Positions 8,692 to 18,442 of a DNA stretch of 64,000 nt are shown here, one piece after another; position 1 is the stretch's first letter, and each line of letters begins with the position of its first letter. The notes beneath the pieces are model-generated. The model ran no database searches. It saw only the letters and a list, made by a program, of their open reading frames with translations, and was not told where the DNA came from. The translations under genes and the position numbers were made by a program. The stretch comes from Hymenobacter sp. BT188 (GTDB lineage Bacteria > Bacteroidota > Bacteroidia > Cytophagales > Hymenobacteraceae): NCBI RefSeq assembly GCF_014333585.1, contig NZ_JACSCW010000002.1:558001-622000 (forward strand). Reading direction: 5' to 3'.

Positions 8692-9687
8692 CTAGAACCG
8701 CAGGTAAGGCTGAAGCTTCTCAAAGGTCGCATCGTCGAGGATGCGGATTTTGCGCAGGTCGGTGGCTTGCTGGTAAGGGCCGTGCTGCTGCCGGTAGGCT
8801 ACCAGCACTCGGCCCAAGCGCAAACCCACGTACGGATGGTCTTTCAGCTCAGCCAGCGTGGCGTTGTTTACGTCAATGGGAGTAGGAGTAAAGCTTGCCG
8901 CAACGAACGTGTATTTGCGCAGGCTATCCACTAGGTCGGGGGGCAAATTATAGATTTCGCCTATCTGCTCTTCCCGCGAAAAGCCCCCCAGCCGCGCCCG
9001 ATAGGCCACCACCCGGCCCGACAGTCCCCGCCCGATACCCCGAATCTGCATGAGCTGGGTGGTATCAGCCGCATTCAGATCGAAGGGCGCCAGGTTAGTA
9101 GGCTTGCGTGGGAATTTGCTGGCCGGGAAGGGCGCCGACCGCTCTGGGTAGCGGCTTTTTGTGGTGGCATAAGCGGCGCGGGCAGGCAGCTCATCTGGCA
9201 GCTGCATGAAAGGCGCCAGACGAGCGTACACCGAATCTGCAAGGCCATACGTGCGGCGGATCTGCGCTTTGGCTTTGAAGCCCTGAATGACATCACGGTA
9301 CTTCACCATGCGCTGGGCTACGTAGCGCGACACTCCGCGCGCCTCCCAATCTATCGCCGACAAAGCATTAGGATCGAAAGGGGAGAGGGCTACCTGCGCT
9401 ACAGGCGGCTGGGGGGCTTTTCGGCGCGGATAGCGGCTGGCGTAGGTGCGCGGCTGACGGGCGGCGGCCAACTCGGCGGCTAGCGCGTCAAGCTGACGCT
9501 GGTCGGCTTTGGGGTCGTAGTGGGGAAGGGCCGGCTGAAGTAGCCGGGGCAATACCAGCCACAATATGAGCAGTAGCAATAGCACTACAAACCCGGACGT
9601 CTCGCGGCGCGAAAATCCAAAATACCGCCGTACCACGTCGCGCAGGGCTATATGCGAGGCTTTGCGGGGACGCTGATGCTTAAGCAC
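8692..9687 (-). CDS. ComEA-like helix-hairpin-helix protein with membrane anchor
   Basis: 331 residues. A basic N-terminus (residues 1-30) is followed by one transmembrane helix (FVVLLLLLILWLVLP) and then three segments with helix-hairpin-helix character. The clearest is DLNAADTTQLMQIRGIGRGLSGRVVAYR, followed by DVNNATLAELKDHPYVGLRLGRVLVAYR. These repeats bind DNA non-specifically; ComEA uses them to take up transforming DNA. The Bacteroidota homologues are single-pass proteins with several HhH units, so DNA uptake is plausible but unproven. The frame opens with GTG at 9687; no in-frame ATG precedes the membrane helix. It diverges from the DinB-like gene. Confidence 0.82.
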   Translation of the reverse strand: MLKHQRPRKASHIALRDVVRRYFGFSRRETSGFVVLLLLLILWLVLPRLLQPALPHYDPKADQRQLDALAAELAAARQPRTYASRYPRRKAPQPPVAQVALSPFDPNALSAIDWEARGVSRYVAQRMVKYRDVIQGFKAKAQIRRTYGLADSVYARLAPFMQLPDELPARAAYATTKSRYPERSAPFPASKFPRKPTNLAPFDLNAADTTQLMQIRGIGRGLSGRVVAYRARLGGFSREEQIGEIYNLPPDLVDSLRKYTFVAASFTPTPIDVNNATLAELKDHPYVGLRLGRVLVAYRQQHGPYQQATDLRKIRILDDATFEKLQPYLRF

Positions 9688-9731
9688 GAAGAAGGTAAAA
9701 TATAACTAAAAACTGATACTAGCTACTCACG

Positions 9732-9766
9732 TAAATCAAGTCTCGCATTTGCATAAATCAAGCCTC
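9732..9766. promoter_or_regulatory. Direct repeat pair, 22-bp spacing
   Basis: TAAATCAAGTCTC at 9732-9744 and TAAATCAAGCCTC at 9754-9766, 22 bp apart (two helical turns), in the divergent promoter region of the HhH and DinB-like genes. An inverted partial copy (GAGACTT) lies near 9832. It could be a regulator site. Confidence 0.35.
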
Positions 9767-9925
9767 AAAGCAGTTGTAGCCCAATTAATTTCGGATCAGG
9801 CAAGCAAAAACAGCTGAATTGTCTATTAATTGAGACTTTGCTGCGCGGTCTAAAAATTGGCGAAAACCGCTGTAGCCCGTATCATTACATATTCGTTTTT
9901 CGTTCTGCTGCTCACACCTCCACCT

Positions 9926-10534
9926 ATGCCTTCCGCCGTCGTTCGTACTCCTGAGTTTTTTGATCAGCTCGCCGCCTCTGTGCGTTCGGCGCGGGAGGTG
10001 GTGACGCAGCAGCTACGGCATCTGAGCGAAGACCAACTCAATCGGCGTCCTTCGCCGGATACCTGGAGTGTGGGGCAGTGTTTGGAGCATCTCACCATCG
10101 TGGGCGGCCATCATCTGCCGGCAGTAGTTCGCAAGGTTAAGGCTGCGAGCGAGCGGGGAACTAGGCCAGCTGAAACGGTAAAGTCCGGCTTTATTGGGGG
10201 GCGACTGGTGCAGTCCATGCGCACGCCGGTTAGCCAGAAAGCACTCAAAACGCCCCAGCGCTACGCACCTAGCGGCAGCCGCCTGCCGCGTACGGTAGTA
10301 GAAGTATTCGGTCGCCAACTCGACGAACTATTAAATCTTATTGATCAAGCGCGCACTATAAACGCCAACCGTGTGCGCATTCCCAACCCGCTGATTCCGC
10401 TGCTCCAACTGCGCCTCACCGATGAGTTTGCCTTCCTAGTAGCGCATATAGAACGGCATATGGCGCAGGTAGAGCGCGTATTGCAAGCTACCAAGCGTCC
10501 GCAGGACGAGGCAGAAGCCAAGCCAGCTGAGTAG
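9926..10534 (+). CDS. DinB-like four-helix protein
   Basis: 202 residues from ATG 9926 (an upstream TTG would add a spurious hydrophobic leader). The pattern fits the DinB/DUF664/DinB_2 superfamily: an N-terminal helix with LRHLSEDQLNRRPSPDTWSVGQCLEHL, a second helix with a possible metal-binding His (VGGHH) and a final helix with FAFLVAHIERHMAQVERV containing the H-x3-H pair. Members are metal-binding proteins, often thiol-dependent S-transferases; the exact reaction is unknown. Its stop is only 3 nt from the end of the convergent desaturase gene, leaving no space for a terminator between them. Confidence 0.8.
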   Translation: MPSAVVRTPEFFDQLAASVRSAREVVTQQLRHLSEDQLNRRPSPDTWSVGQCLEHLTIVGGHHLPAVVRKVKAASERGTRPAETVKSGFIGGRLVQSMRTPVSQKALKTPQRYAPSGSRLPRTVVEVFGRQLDELLNLIDQARTINANRVRIPNPLIPLLQLRLTDEFAFLVAHIERHMAQVERVLQATKRPQDEAEAKPAE

Positions 10535-10537
10535 CAA

Positions 10538-11299
10538 TTAGTGATGATGGTCGTGCTCTGGTGGCGCTGGCAACTCCGCCGCCGCACGTGGTAATAGCGC
10601 CGTCGGTACACGCGGATAATGGTGGTGCACGTGGTGAAACGCGAATGAAGCCATCACTGGCGTCCATATTTGCGCTAAAGCTGCCGCGGCCCGCGCCGCC
10701 GGGTTTTGAGCAGCCAAATGGTGCGGAATATAGGAGGCCCAGATCGGCATGGTGGCGCTCATAAAGAAAGCCACACCCCAATACACCAGCCCGACCAAAG
10801 AACCGGCAAAAACATACAACCCCACAAAGAAGACTAGTAAAGCCACGGTATAGCCCGTCTCAAGTAGTTGCTTGCGGCGGGTGTGGGGGGCAATTTTCCA
10901 CGACTCACGGCGCAGCGTCAGGATGTGGTAAGGTCCCTGCCACAGCATCCGCGAAAATCGCCAGTTGGCGGGCGCACCTTCAGGGTCGTCTTCCGTGAGA
11001 CAACGGCCATGGTGGCGTAAGTGCGTTACCTGCATGGCGTGTCCGCTTTTCAGAATAAGCAACGCGCTAAGCACTAATATTCGCTCATTATCCTCTTTGG
11101 GTAAGCCCAGTGCATTATGCATGGCATCATGCATCTGCACAAAGGCCGCCAAGCACACGGCTACCGCTAGCGGCACCGCGGCCCACCACCAGCTAGCCAA
11201 AGCGGCGGCTATGTAGAGGGCAGCCAGCACCCACGGACAGGCTAATTCAATCCGGCGCTGCTGGGCGGTGAGCTGCAAATGAACGGTGACTTTCCTCAT
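10538..11299 (-). CDS. Membrane fatty acid desaturase / carotenoid hydroxylase-like protein
   Basis: 253 residues with four or more hydrophobic segments and the three His boxes of membrane di-iron oxygenases: HDAMH, HLRHH and HHVHHHYP. The small size and the H-x2-HHH box make it closer to the CrtW/CrtR-like or short desaturase groups than to full-length acyl-lipid desaturases. It should insert a double bond, hydroxyl or keto group into a lipid or carotenoid at the inner membrane. An unusual C-terminal tail ends EHDHHH, a natural His cluster of unknown meaning. The ATG start is clear. Confidence 0.8.
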   Translation of the reverse strand: MRKVTVHLQLTAQQRRIELACPWVLAALYIAAALASWWWAAVPLAVAVCLAAFVQMHDAMHNALGLPKEDNERILVLSALLILKSGHAMQVTHLRHHGRCLTEDDPEGAPANWRFSRMLWQGPYHILTLRRESWKIAPHTRRKQLLETGYTVALLVFFVGLYVFAGSLVGLVYWGVAFFMSATMPIWASYIPHHLAAQNPAARAAAALAQIWTPVMASFAFHHVHHHYPRVPTALLPRAAAELPAPPEHDHHH

Positions 11300-11693
11300 A
11301 TTTATGATAGATAAGTAGAAGGAACTACAAGCAGCAGATTGAGCCTGCTACGATACTGTAACTGTACTTCATTCTCTCTTTTCTTCCCGGCGAGGCAAGG
11401 TATATGCCGGAATCTGTTCGGGGGGCTTTTTTAGTTGCCCGAACGAGGTAGCGACGCGTATTCGCTTCTCCCCGTTGAACGATGACTCCTTTACATCCTG
11501 TGCAAACAACGACCGCGACGATTAGACGCATATTCGCGTCTAATCGTCGTTTGAATGACGCAAGATCCTTTTCACGGTTAAACAGCTTGTAGACGCATTT
11601 TTAGCAAAAAAACAGGCGGCCGCTTATGGAATCTGTGCTGCTTGCGCATCTGGTTTTTACCAACTTACTCGTCGCTTTCTATTATTCTGCCCT
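11300..11693. other. Intergenic region with a palindromic element
   Basis: A gap of almost 400 bases between the divergent desaturase and alpha-2-macroglobulin genes. It holds an isolated half terminator (CGGGGGGCTTTTTT, about 11419-11432) and the palindromic repeat listed separately. The remaining 140 bases before the ATG at 11694 presumably carry the macroglobulin promoter. A 68-codon minus-strand frame here spans the repeat and is not believable. Confidence 0.5.
11447..11549 (-). repeat. Palindromic repeat family A, copy 1 (REP/MITE-like)
   Basis: The element ends in a hairpin with 14-bp perfect arms (11516-11529 / 11536-11549, CGACGATTAGACGC with a 6-nt loop). Over its whole length it aligns with the reverse complement of 63746-63847. 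Shared blocks, in order, are GCGACGCGTATT (GAGACGCGTATT there), GTTGAACGA, CAAACAACGACCG and GACGATT-AGACGC. It is diverged from copy 2 and its outer arms are less perfect. Confidence 0.75.
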
Positions 11694-14600
11694 ATGCGTC
11701 TGATTAGCCTGTTTGTTCTGTTATTGCTCGCCATGTTTAGCCCTACTTCTATATCGGCGCCCGACCCTAAGAAGTGGCGGCAGATTGACGCTTTGCTGGC
11801 CAAAGACCAGACGGCGTCGGCGGCTAAGCTCATTGACGAGATATACCAGCAGGCGCGGCAGCGGCAGGACACGCCGGAGTACATAAGGGCAGTGCTCTAT
11901 AAACTGCGCGTGCTGCAAGCCAAAGAGGAAGAAGCGGACGAAAAAGCCATTGCCCTAGTGGAGGCCGACCTGAAAACGGCCAGGTTTCCGGCTAGGCCTG
12001 TTCTGCATAGTCTGCTGGCTCAGCTTTACGCGACCTATTACGATGAGCACCGCTACCAGCTCTACGACCGCACCACCCAAGCCCCTTCCGACGCTGCCGC
12101 TGCCGATATTCGCACCTGGGATGCGGCCCGCCTGGGCAGCGCCGTGGTGCGCCACTACCGTGCTTCGCTCGCGGATGAGCCCCAGCGCCAGCAGCAACTA
12201 ACCTTGAAGGAGCTAGGCTACACCGTGCGCCTGGGCGATGCGGAGGGCCAAACGCGCCGGCCCACGCTCTACGATTTGCTGGCGCACCGGGCCGTAGATG
12301 GCTTGGGAAACGATGAATTCTACGTTATGAAGCCGGCCCAGCAGTTCGAGCTTCAGGACAAAAACCTGTTCAGTCCCGCCGCCGAGTTCGTGCGCCTCAA
12401 GCTAACCGCGCCGGCCGTTGATTCCCTGAACGGCCAGTTTCATGCCCTCCAGGTATTGCAGGCGCTTACCGCGTTTCGACTGACGGACGCCAAAAATCCC
12501 ACTGCCTTAGCCGATGTGGAATTGAAGCGCCTGCACTACGCACACGAGCATACGGAACTGGCCGACAACGATGAGCTATACCAAACTGCTCTGGCCCGCA
12601 GCGCGGAAACATTTAAAGCCCTGCCGATATCAACGGAGTTCTTGGTAGCGCAGGCCGAGAATGTTCTCAATGAAGACGAGCCGGCTCAGGCGCGAGCGTT
12701 GACTTTAGAGGCCGAAAAACGCTTTCCGAAGTCGCGTGGGGGGCAAAATGCGCTGGCGTTGCGTCGGCGTATTGAAGCAGTGGAGGTTAAATCCACCACA
12801 GAAGAAGTGCTGCTGCCGAATCAGCCGTGGCTGCTGAAGCTGGAGGTGCGCAATGCCGCTATGCTTTACGCGAAGGCGTATCGGGTGAGCAGCGCCTTAG
12901 CCATTCGCCAGCAGGAGCATCCCGAAGTATATCAAAATCAACTATTTCAGAAAACATATGCCCGCGCGCTGGCCGCTGCCCCTGCTGCCGCCTGGACACT
13001 TAACGTACCGGGTCCGGCTGATTATGAAAGCCACTCGGTACAATACGCCGGCCCGGCGCTGCCGCTGGGTCAGTACTTAATTGTGGTGAGTACGGCGGCC
13101 GAAAACCCGACACAAAAGCGGGCCGGCGTGACGACTGTATTTGCGGAGCTTAGCGTGAGTGAGCTAAGCCAGATCCGGCGGAGCGCGAGCACCCAAGAGG
13201 GGCCGGAACTGCTGGTAATGCACCGCCAAAGCGGTCAGCCGCTGGCTGGGGTGCAGGTGCTGCCCTTCTTCCGGTATTACGACCAACCGAGCCGGGAATA
13301 CAAGACCCGTCGGGGTGCGGTGCTCACGACTACGGCCGAAGGTCTGACTCAGGTGCCGATCGGTACGACGACTGGGCAGAATACTCAACTCGGCGCCCTA
13401 CTGCTCACCAAAGGCCGCGACTCCCTGCTGGTACGGGAAGGCAACAACTACTTCCCGCGCCGCAGCCGCGATTCGCAGCCCGAACAGCCCCAGCGCCGCA
13501 CGTTTCTCTACACCGACCGCGCGATTTACCGCCCCGGCCAAACGCTGTATTTCAAAGGGATTTTGACCGAAAGCACGGCCGGCAAATCCCGCTTGTTAAC
13601 CAAGCAGGCCGTATCGGTGCGGCTCCAGGATGTGAATGGGCAAACCGTGCAAACACTGCCGTTCACTACTTCAACGTTCGGTTCTTTCCACGGCTCCATC
13701 GTGCTGCCCACGGGCTTGTTGAATGGGGAAATGAGTCTGCAAACCGACCATGGCAGCGTCAGCTTCGCGGTGGAAGACTACAAGCGGCCCACGTTTCAGG
13801 TCACGTTTGAGCCGGTGCAGGGCACGCCAGTGCTGGGGCAGGAGGTAACAATGCGCGGCAAAGCCACCGCCTACGCCGGCCAGCCGATTGACGGCGCCGC
13901 GGTAAGCTACCGCGTCGTGCGCCGCACGCTGTGGCACATGTTTAGCCGAGGCTTCGGTGGTGGTCGGCCCGAAGTGGAAATCCTGAGCGGTACAGTTCAA
14001 ACTGACTCGGTAGGGGGCTTTTCGGTGAAATTCACTGCGAAAGGGGAGGATGCCAGCCAGCAAAAGCGCGGTCCCTGGGAGCCCAGCTACGTGTTCGAAG
14101 TAACCGCCGACGTCACCGACGCGGCTGGCGAAACCCGTACCGGCCAGGAGCAGGTAAGTATCGGGAAGGAAGCCCTCACCTTGCGCCTGGAACTGCCGGA
14201 GCTGCTGAACCGCGAGAAAATGCCCCCCATCCGCCTGTTCAGCACCAACGCCACGGGCGAAGCTCAGCCAGCTCGCGGTATGTTGCGCCTCTACCGTCTC
14301 ACGCCCCCGGCCCGCGCTCTGCGCCCCAGACTATGGGAGCGACCCGAGCGCGAAGCCCTGAGCCCGGAAGAGTTTAAGCGCCTGTTTCCGCTGGATGCCT
14401 ACGCTCAGGAAGACAACGACAGCACCTGGGCCCGCACGCTGGTGCTCACCCAAGAATTTGATACCGAAAAATCGCCGCTCCTGCCGCTACTGGCCGCGCC
14501 GCTAGCTCAGCAGCCTACGGGTCGCTACGTGCTGGAAGCCACAGCGGCGCCAGTTGCCAATAGTCAGCCCGCCAAAACTGAGCAGCGGTTTACTCTATAT

Positions 14601-17600
14601 GTGCCCTCGGCCAAGACGCTCCCCATCCCCACGCCCGATTGGTTTATCGCGCTTCAGGACAGCGTAGCGCCTGGCCAGACTGCCCGTTTTCTGGTAGGCA
14701 GCTCGGAAGCTGGTGCGCGCGTGTTGCTGGAAGCGGAGGCGAAAGGTGAAACGCTGCGCCGCGAATGGCTCACGCTGGCGGCGGGCGAGCAGCGGCTCGT
14801 AGAAATTCCGGTGCCGGCCAGCCTCGGCGAAACGCAGCTCTACGTGCATACCACACAAGTGCGCGACAATCGCCTCTACACCCACACGGCCTCGATACAG
14901 GTAGCCACGCCACCCGCCCCGCTGGTGCTCAGCATCGCCACCTTCCGCGACAAGCTCCAGCCCGGCCAGCGCGAAACCTGGCGCATCACTGTTCAGCAAG
15001 CGAATGGCAAACCCGCTGACGCCGAACTGCTCGCCACGCTCTACGACCAGTCGCTGGACGCATTTCGCCCGCATAGCTTCACGGATCTGGATTTCCCTAA
15101 GCCTTATTATCCGGCTGTGCTAGCGTGGCAAGGCCGATTCCATACACAGGAATCGGAAGGGCTAATGAACCAGACAGTGTATGGGCCGAACGTGCGGGAC
15201 ATTGTTTATCCGCATATTAATCTGTGGGGTTCGGCAGAAGAGAATGCGGACAAGGTTTATATGATGGTCGAAAGTGTGAAAGGAAACACCGATATGGCTG
15301 CCGATGAAATAGTAGTTGCTCAGCGAAGCAGCTCTAACATGGCAAAAATGCGAATGCCGCTACCACCACCGCCACCTAGTGCTCCACCCGCGCCTGGAAT
15401 GTCAGATGAAATTCCAGACCAAGAAGAGTTGCGCGATAAACCTCGCGAGGTAGATTTCTCCACCATTCAAGCCCGCAAAGACTTCCGCGAAACGGCCTTC
15501 TGGCTGCCCGACCTCCGCACCAATGCCCTGGGCGAAACCGTGCTGGAATTTCAGATGCCCGAAGCCGTGACGCGCTGGCAACTGCTGGCCCTGGCCCACG
15601 ACCAGCAGCTCCACTCCGGCCTACTGCGCCGGGAATTGGTGACGCAAAAGCAGCTTCAGGTAACGCCCAATGCCCCGCGCTTCTTCCGCGAAGGTGACCA
15701 GTTGCGCCTCACTACCAAGCTCAGCAATCTCACCGACCAGCCCATGCAAGGCACGGCCCAGCTGTTCCTGCTTGATGCTCGCACCCAGCAACCGCTGGAA
15801 GGTATTGTTCTCAAAAGCGCTGCAAACCTCAAATTCGATTTGAAGGCCAACCAAAGCAGTGCCCTGGCCTGGGACCTAGCTATTCCGGAAACCGCCGAAG
15901 GCCGAGTGCCGCTCGAAGCCATTACCTACCGGGTTGTGGCTCAAACCAATGCGCCGAAGCAGACCAGGCGCAAAGCCAAAAAAGCCCCCCAGGCCACGTA
16001 TTCCGATGGCGAAGAGAATACGCTGCCCGTGCTGCCGAACCGTCTGCTCGTGACGGAAAGTCTGCCGCTGCCCATTGTGGGGCCGGCCACGCGGGAATTT
16101 GAGCTGAAGAAGCTAACCAGCACTACCTCGCCCACGCGCCGCAACTATTCGCTCACGCTGGAAATGACCCAGAATCCGGCGTGGTACGCGGGGCAGGCGC
16201 TGCCCTACCTGATGGAGTACCCGTATGAGTGCTCGGAGCAGATATTTAGTCGGCTGTACGCCAATCTGCTGGCAGCCAAGATTCTGCAAAGCAACCCGCG
16301 CTTCAGAACAATGCTGGAAGAGTGGAAGCGCGCTGCCCAAGCCGGCGACAAAGCAGCGCTCACCAGTAAGCTGGAGCAAAACCAGGAGCTGAAGAATTTG
16401 CTGTTACAGGAAACGCCTTGGGTGCGCGACGCCCAGTCGGAGACGGAGCGGATGCGCCGCCTCACGGAGCTGTTTGACGAGCCGCGCCTGAAAGCGGAAA
16501 CCACCCGCGCCCTCGCCAAGCTGGCCCAGATGCAAAAGCCCAATGGCGCCTTCCCCTGGTTTGAGAAGATGCACGACGACCGCTACATCACCCAGCTCAT
16601 CGTGGCTGGGTTTGGCAAGCTGACCAAGCTAGGCGCTTTCGATGCCAGCCAAAACGCGACTGGGGGGCAAATTTTGCGCAACGCCTTGGGCTACCTTGAT
16701 GAGCAACTGATGCGCGACTACGACAACCTGCGCAAGCAACCCAAAGTCGATCTGAAGCAAAACCACCTCGCTGACCTGCACATTCAGGCCCTGTACGCCC
16801 GCAGCTTCTGGCCAAGCCAAGCCGTTGCCAAACCCGCGCAGCCAGCTTACGACTATTACCAGCAGCAAGCCGCCACCTATTGGCCCGCCCAGACGCGCTA
16901 CCTGCAAGCCCTCACCGCCCTGGCCCTGCATCGCGGCAAAACGGCTCCCACCGCCGTGCGCAATATCCTGCAAGCCCTCACCGAAAACGCCCTGCACTCC
17001 CCGGAACTGGGTATGTACTGGAAGGAAGTGCGCGGTGGCTACTACTGGCGCGAGGCGTCCACCGAAACTCAGGCAACCTTAATAGAGGCTTTCGATGAAG
17101 TGCAGAACGACCAGAAATCGGTGGATGAAATGAAGCTCTGGCTGCTCAAGCAGAAGCAAACCCAGAACTGGGAAAGCACCCGCGCCACCGCCGACGCCTG
17201 CTACGCCCTGCTTCTACGCGGCTCCGACTGGTTGCAACCCACTCAGCCCATTCAGGTAACAGTAGGCGGCGCGCCCATCCAGCCCACCGCCCAGCAGGCC
17301 GGCACCGGTTACTTCAAAACCACCTTTCCGAATACCAGCATTAAGCCAGGTCAAGGGAAAGTAACCGTAAAAAAGACGGATGCGGGCGTGGCCTGGGGGG
17401 CACTTTACTGGCAGTACTTCGAGCAGTTGGATAAAATAACGCCCGCTGCTACGCCGTTGCAGCTAGAGCGTCAGCTGTTTCGGGAGCAGCGCACCGCTGG
17501 CGGCCCCAAGCTGGAACCACTGACGGCCGCGGCGCCGTTGCGAGTTGGGGAGGTGCTGGTAGTACGCTTGACGCTGCGCACCGATCGCAACCTGGAATAC

Positions 17601-17879
17601 GTGCATTTGAAGGATCAGCGAGCCGCCGGTTTGGAGCTAATCAGCCAGGTATCGGGCTACCGCTATCAGGGCGGGTTGGGATATTACGAGAGCCCGCGTG
17701 ATGCGGCAACCAACTTTTTTATAGGGCAATTACCCAAAGGAACGCACGTGTTTGAGTACCGATTAAGGGCGGCCCAAATCGGCGATTTTTCGGGCGGACT
17801 AAGCCAGATTCAGTGCCTCTACGCTCCTGAATTTACAAGCCATTCATCGGGTAAAAGACTACAGATTGGGAGCAACTAA
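11694..17879 (+). CDS. Bacterial alpha-2-macroglobulin family protein
   Basis: 2061 residues, typical for large bacterial macroglobulins. There is an N-terminal signal peptide (to about residue 22) and a helical/TPR-like N-terminal third. An MG2 region starts near residue 605 (LYTDRAIYRPGQTLYFKG). The A2M core is near residue 1265 (ETAFWLPDLRTNALGETVLEFQMPE), and the thioester domain carries C-S-E-Q at residues 1513-1516. The intact thioester motif suggests it traps proteases covalently in the periplasm. A Pro-rich linker (PLPPPPPSAPPAPG) lies just before the A2M domain. No penicillin-binding protein gene sits next to it, unlike the yfhM-pbpC arrangement in enterobacteria. It is monocistronic, with no GCCCCCCAG hairpin directly after it. 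Confidence 0.92.
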   Translation: MRLISLFVLLLLAMFSPTSISAPDPKKWRQIDALLAKDQTASAAKLIDEIYQQARQRQDTPEYIRAVLYKLRVLQAKEEEADEKAIALVEADLKTARFPARPVLHSLLAQLYATYYDEHRYQLYDRTTQAPSDAAAADIRTWDAARLGSAVVRHYRASLADEPQRQQQLTLKELGYTVRLGDAEGQTRRPTLYDLLAHRAVDGLGNDEFYVMKPAQQFELQDKNLFSPAAEFVRLKLTAPAVDSLNGQFHALQVLQALTAFRLTDAKNPTALADVELKRLHYAHEHTELADNDELYQTALARSAETFKALPISTEFLVAQAENVLNEDEPAQARALTLEAEKRFPKSRGGQNALALRRRIEAVEVKSTTEEVLLPNQPWLLKLEVRNAAMLYAKAYRVSSALAIRQQEHPEVYQNQLFQKTYARALAAAPAAAWTLNVPGPADYESHSVQYAGPALPLGQYLIVVSTAAENPTQKRAGVTTVFAELSVSELSQIRRSASTQEGPELLVMHRQSGQPLAGVQVLPFFRYYDQPSREYKTRRGAVLTTTAEGLTQVPIGTTTGQNTQLGALLLTKGRDSLLVREGNNYFPRRSRDSQPEQPQRRTFLYTDRAIYRPGQTLYFKGILTESTAGKSRLLTKQAVSVRLQDVNGQTVQTLPFTTSTFGSFHGSIVLPTGLLNGEMSLQTDHGSVSFAVEDYKRPTFQVTFEPVQGTPVLGQEVTMRGKATAYAGQPIDGAAVSYRVVRRTLWHMFSRGFGGGRPEVEILSGTVQTDSVGGFSVKFTAKGEDASQQKRGPWEPSYVFEVTADVTDAAGETRTGQEQVSIGKEALTLRLELPELLNREKMPPIRLFSTNATGEAQPARGMLRLYRLTPPARALRPRLWERPEREALSPEEFKRLFPLDAYAQEDNDSTWARTLVLTQEFDTEKSPLLPLLAAPLAQQPTGRYVLEATAAPVANSQPAKTEQRFTLYVPSAKTLPIPTPDWFIALQDSVAPGQTARFLVGSSEAGARVLLEAEAKGETLRREWLTLAAGEQRLVEIPVPASLGETQLYVHTTQVRDNRLYTHTASIQVATPPAPLVLSIATFRDKLQPGQRETWRITVQQANGKPADAELLATLYDQSLDAFRPHSFTDLDFPKPYYPAVLAWQGRFHTQESEGLMNQTVYGPNVRDIVYPHINLWGSAEENADKVYMMVESVKGNTDMAADEIVVAQRSSSNMAKMRMPLPPPPPSAPPAPGMSDEIPDQEELRDKPREVDFSTIQARKDFRETAFWLPDLRTNALGETVLEFQMPEAVTRWQLLALAHDQQLHSGLLRRELVTQKQLQVTPNAPRFFREGDQLRLTTKLSNLTDQPMQGTAQLFLLDARTQQPLEGIVLKSAANLKFDLKANQSSALAWDLAIPETAEGRVPLEAITYRVVAQTNAPKQTRRKAKKAPQATYSDGEENTLPVLPNRLLVTESLPLPIVGPATREFELKKLTSTTSPTRRNYSLTLEMTQNPAWYAGQALPYLMEYPYECSEQIFSRLYANLLAAKILQSNPRFRTMLEEWKRAAQAGDKAALTSKLEQNQELKNLLLQETPWVRDAQSETERMRRLTELFDEPRLKAETTRALAKLAQMQKPNGAFPWFEKMHDDRYITQLIVAGFGKLTKLGAFDASQNATGGQILRNALGYLDEQLMRDYDNLRKQPKVDLKQNHLADLHIQALYARSFWPSQAVAKPAQPAYDYYQQQAATYWPAQTRYLQALTALALHRGKTAPTAVRNILQALTENALHSPELGMYWKEVRGGYYWREASTETQATLIEAFDEVQNDQKSVDEMKLWLLKQKQTQNWESTRATADACYALLLRGSDWLQPTQPIQVTVGGAPIQPTAQQAGTGYFKTTFPNTSIKPGQGKVTVKKTDAGVAWGALYWQYFEQLDKITPAATPLQLERQLFREQRTAGGPKLEPLTAAAPLRVGEVLVVRLTLRTDRNLEYVHLKDQRAAGLELISQVSGYRYQGGLGYYESPRDAATNFFIGQLPKGTHVFEYRLRAAQIGDFSGGLSQIQCLYAPEFTSHSSGKRLQIGSN

Positions 17880-17991
17880 GCTCTTTAGTTAGCCAAGTTT
17901 TTTTACCCTCAAAAACGGGCTCGACAGTACTGAAAGGCCGTTTACAGTGAGTTAAAGCATATGCAGTCTTGTCTGGGCACTATTTAGGCTC

Positions 17992-17999
17992 TACTTTTG
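17992..17999 (+). promoter_or_regulatory. Bacteroidota -7 box (TACTTTTG)
   Basis: Exact match to TAnnTTTG, 25 nt before the ATG at 18025, with a TTG-containing -33-like segment about 20 bp further upstream. Confidence 0.5.
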
Positions 18000-18024
18000 C
18001 GTTCTCTTAGCCCTTTTTAAAGCT

Positions 18025-18426
18025 ATGCTGATGCGTAAAATATATGTGCTTGCCGGCCTGCTTTTGTGCGGTGCGCCGGTACTTGCCCAAGGCAAGAAAA
18101 CAACCCAACTTCCGAAGTCTTCAGGTCACTTTACAGTACCCGTTACGCCGGCTTTGCCCGGTGAGGAAAAGCTCTCCGCCCGAGAGCGCGTCGAGCGGGA
18201 TCTGCTGATGCCTGTGCGTCGTAAACAAGCTGCCCTTACCTTGCAGGAAGCCAAACAAGCGTCCGCCGACATTACCGCTCAAGGTGTAGCAGCGGCCGAA
18301 GCCAACGCCGCTGAGGAAACCAAAAAAGCCCCCCAGCCCACCGCCGCCGAGCCTCACGTTATCTTCTCCACTGCCGACCGCAAGCCCGAGCCAGCTACCA
18401 AGAAATCATCCCGCCGTCGTCGCTAG
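18025..18426 (+). CDS. Small secreted Lys/Ala-rich protein
   Basis: 133 residues with a signal peptide (cleavage likely after VLA or LAQ, near residue 22). The mature part is highly charged and Ala-rich, ends in a basic tail (KKSSRRRR), and has no Cys. The central part (EKLSARERVERDLLMPVRRKQAALTLQEAKQ) is predicted helical. I do not recognise a family. The start is ATG at 18025 or the second ATG six bases on. Its own promoter and terminator make it a single-gene unit. The terminator half-word AAAAAAGCCCCCCAG also occurs inside this gene, read as KKAPQ. Confidence 0.65.
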   Translation: MLMRKIYVLAGLLLCGAPVLAQGKKTTQLPKSSGHFTVPVTPALPGEEKLSARERVERDLLMPVRRKQAALTLQEAKQASADITAQGVAAAEANAAEETKKAPQPTAAEPHVIFSTADRKPEPATKKSSRRRR

Positions 18427-18442
18427 CTATCGCTATAAACTG

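Noticed and set aside
11325..11531. 68-codon minus-strand frame upstream of the macroglobulin gene
   Set aside because: It runs through palindromic repeat A and a half terminator, and no family features are visible.
15975..15998. Terminator-like AAAAAAGCCCCCCAG inside the macroglobulin gene (also at 18319 and 57050)
   Set aside because: Only one arm is present, and it is read in frame as part of the protein; it is listed as part of the recurrent word, not as a terminator.
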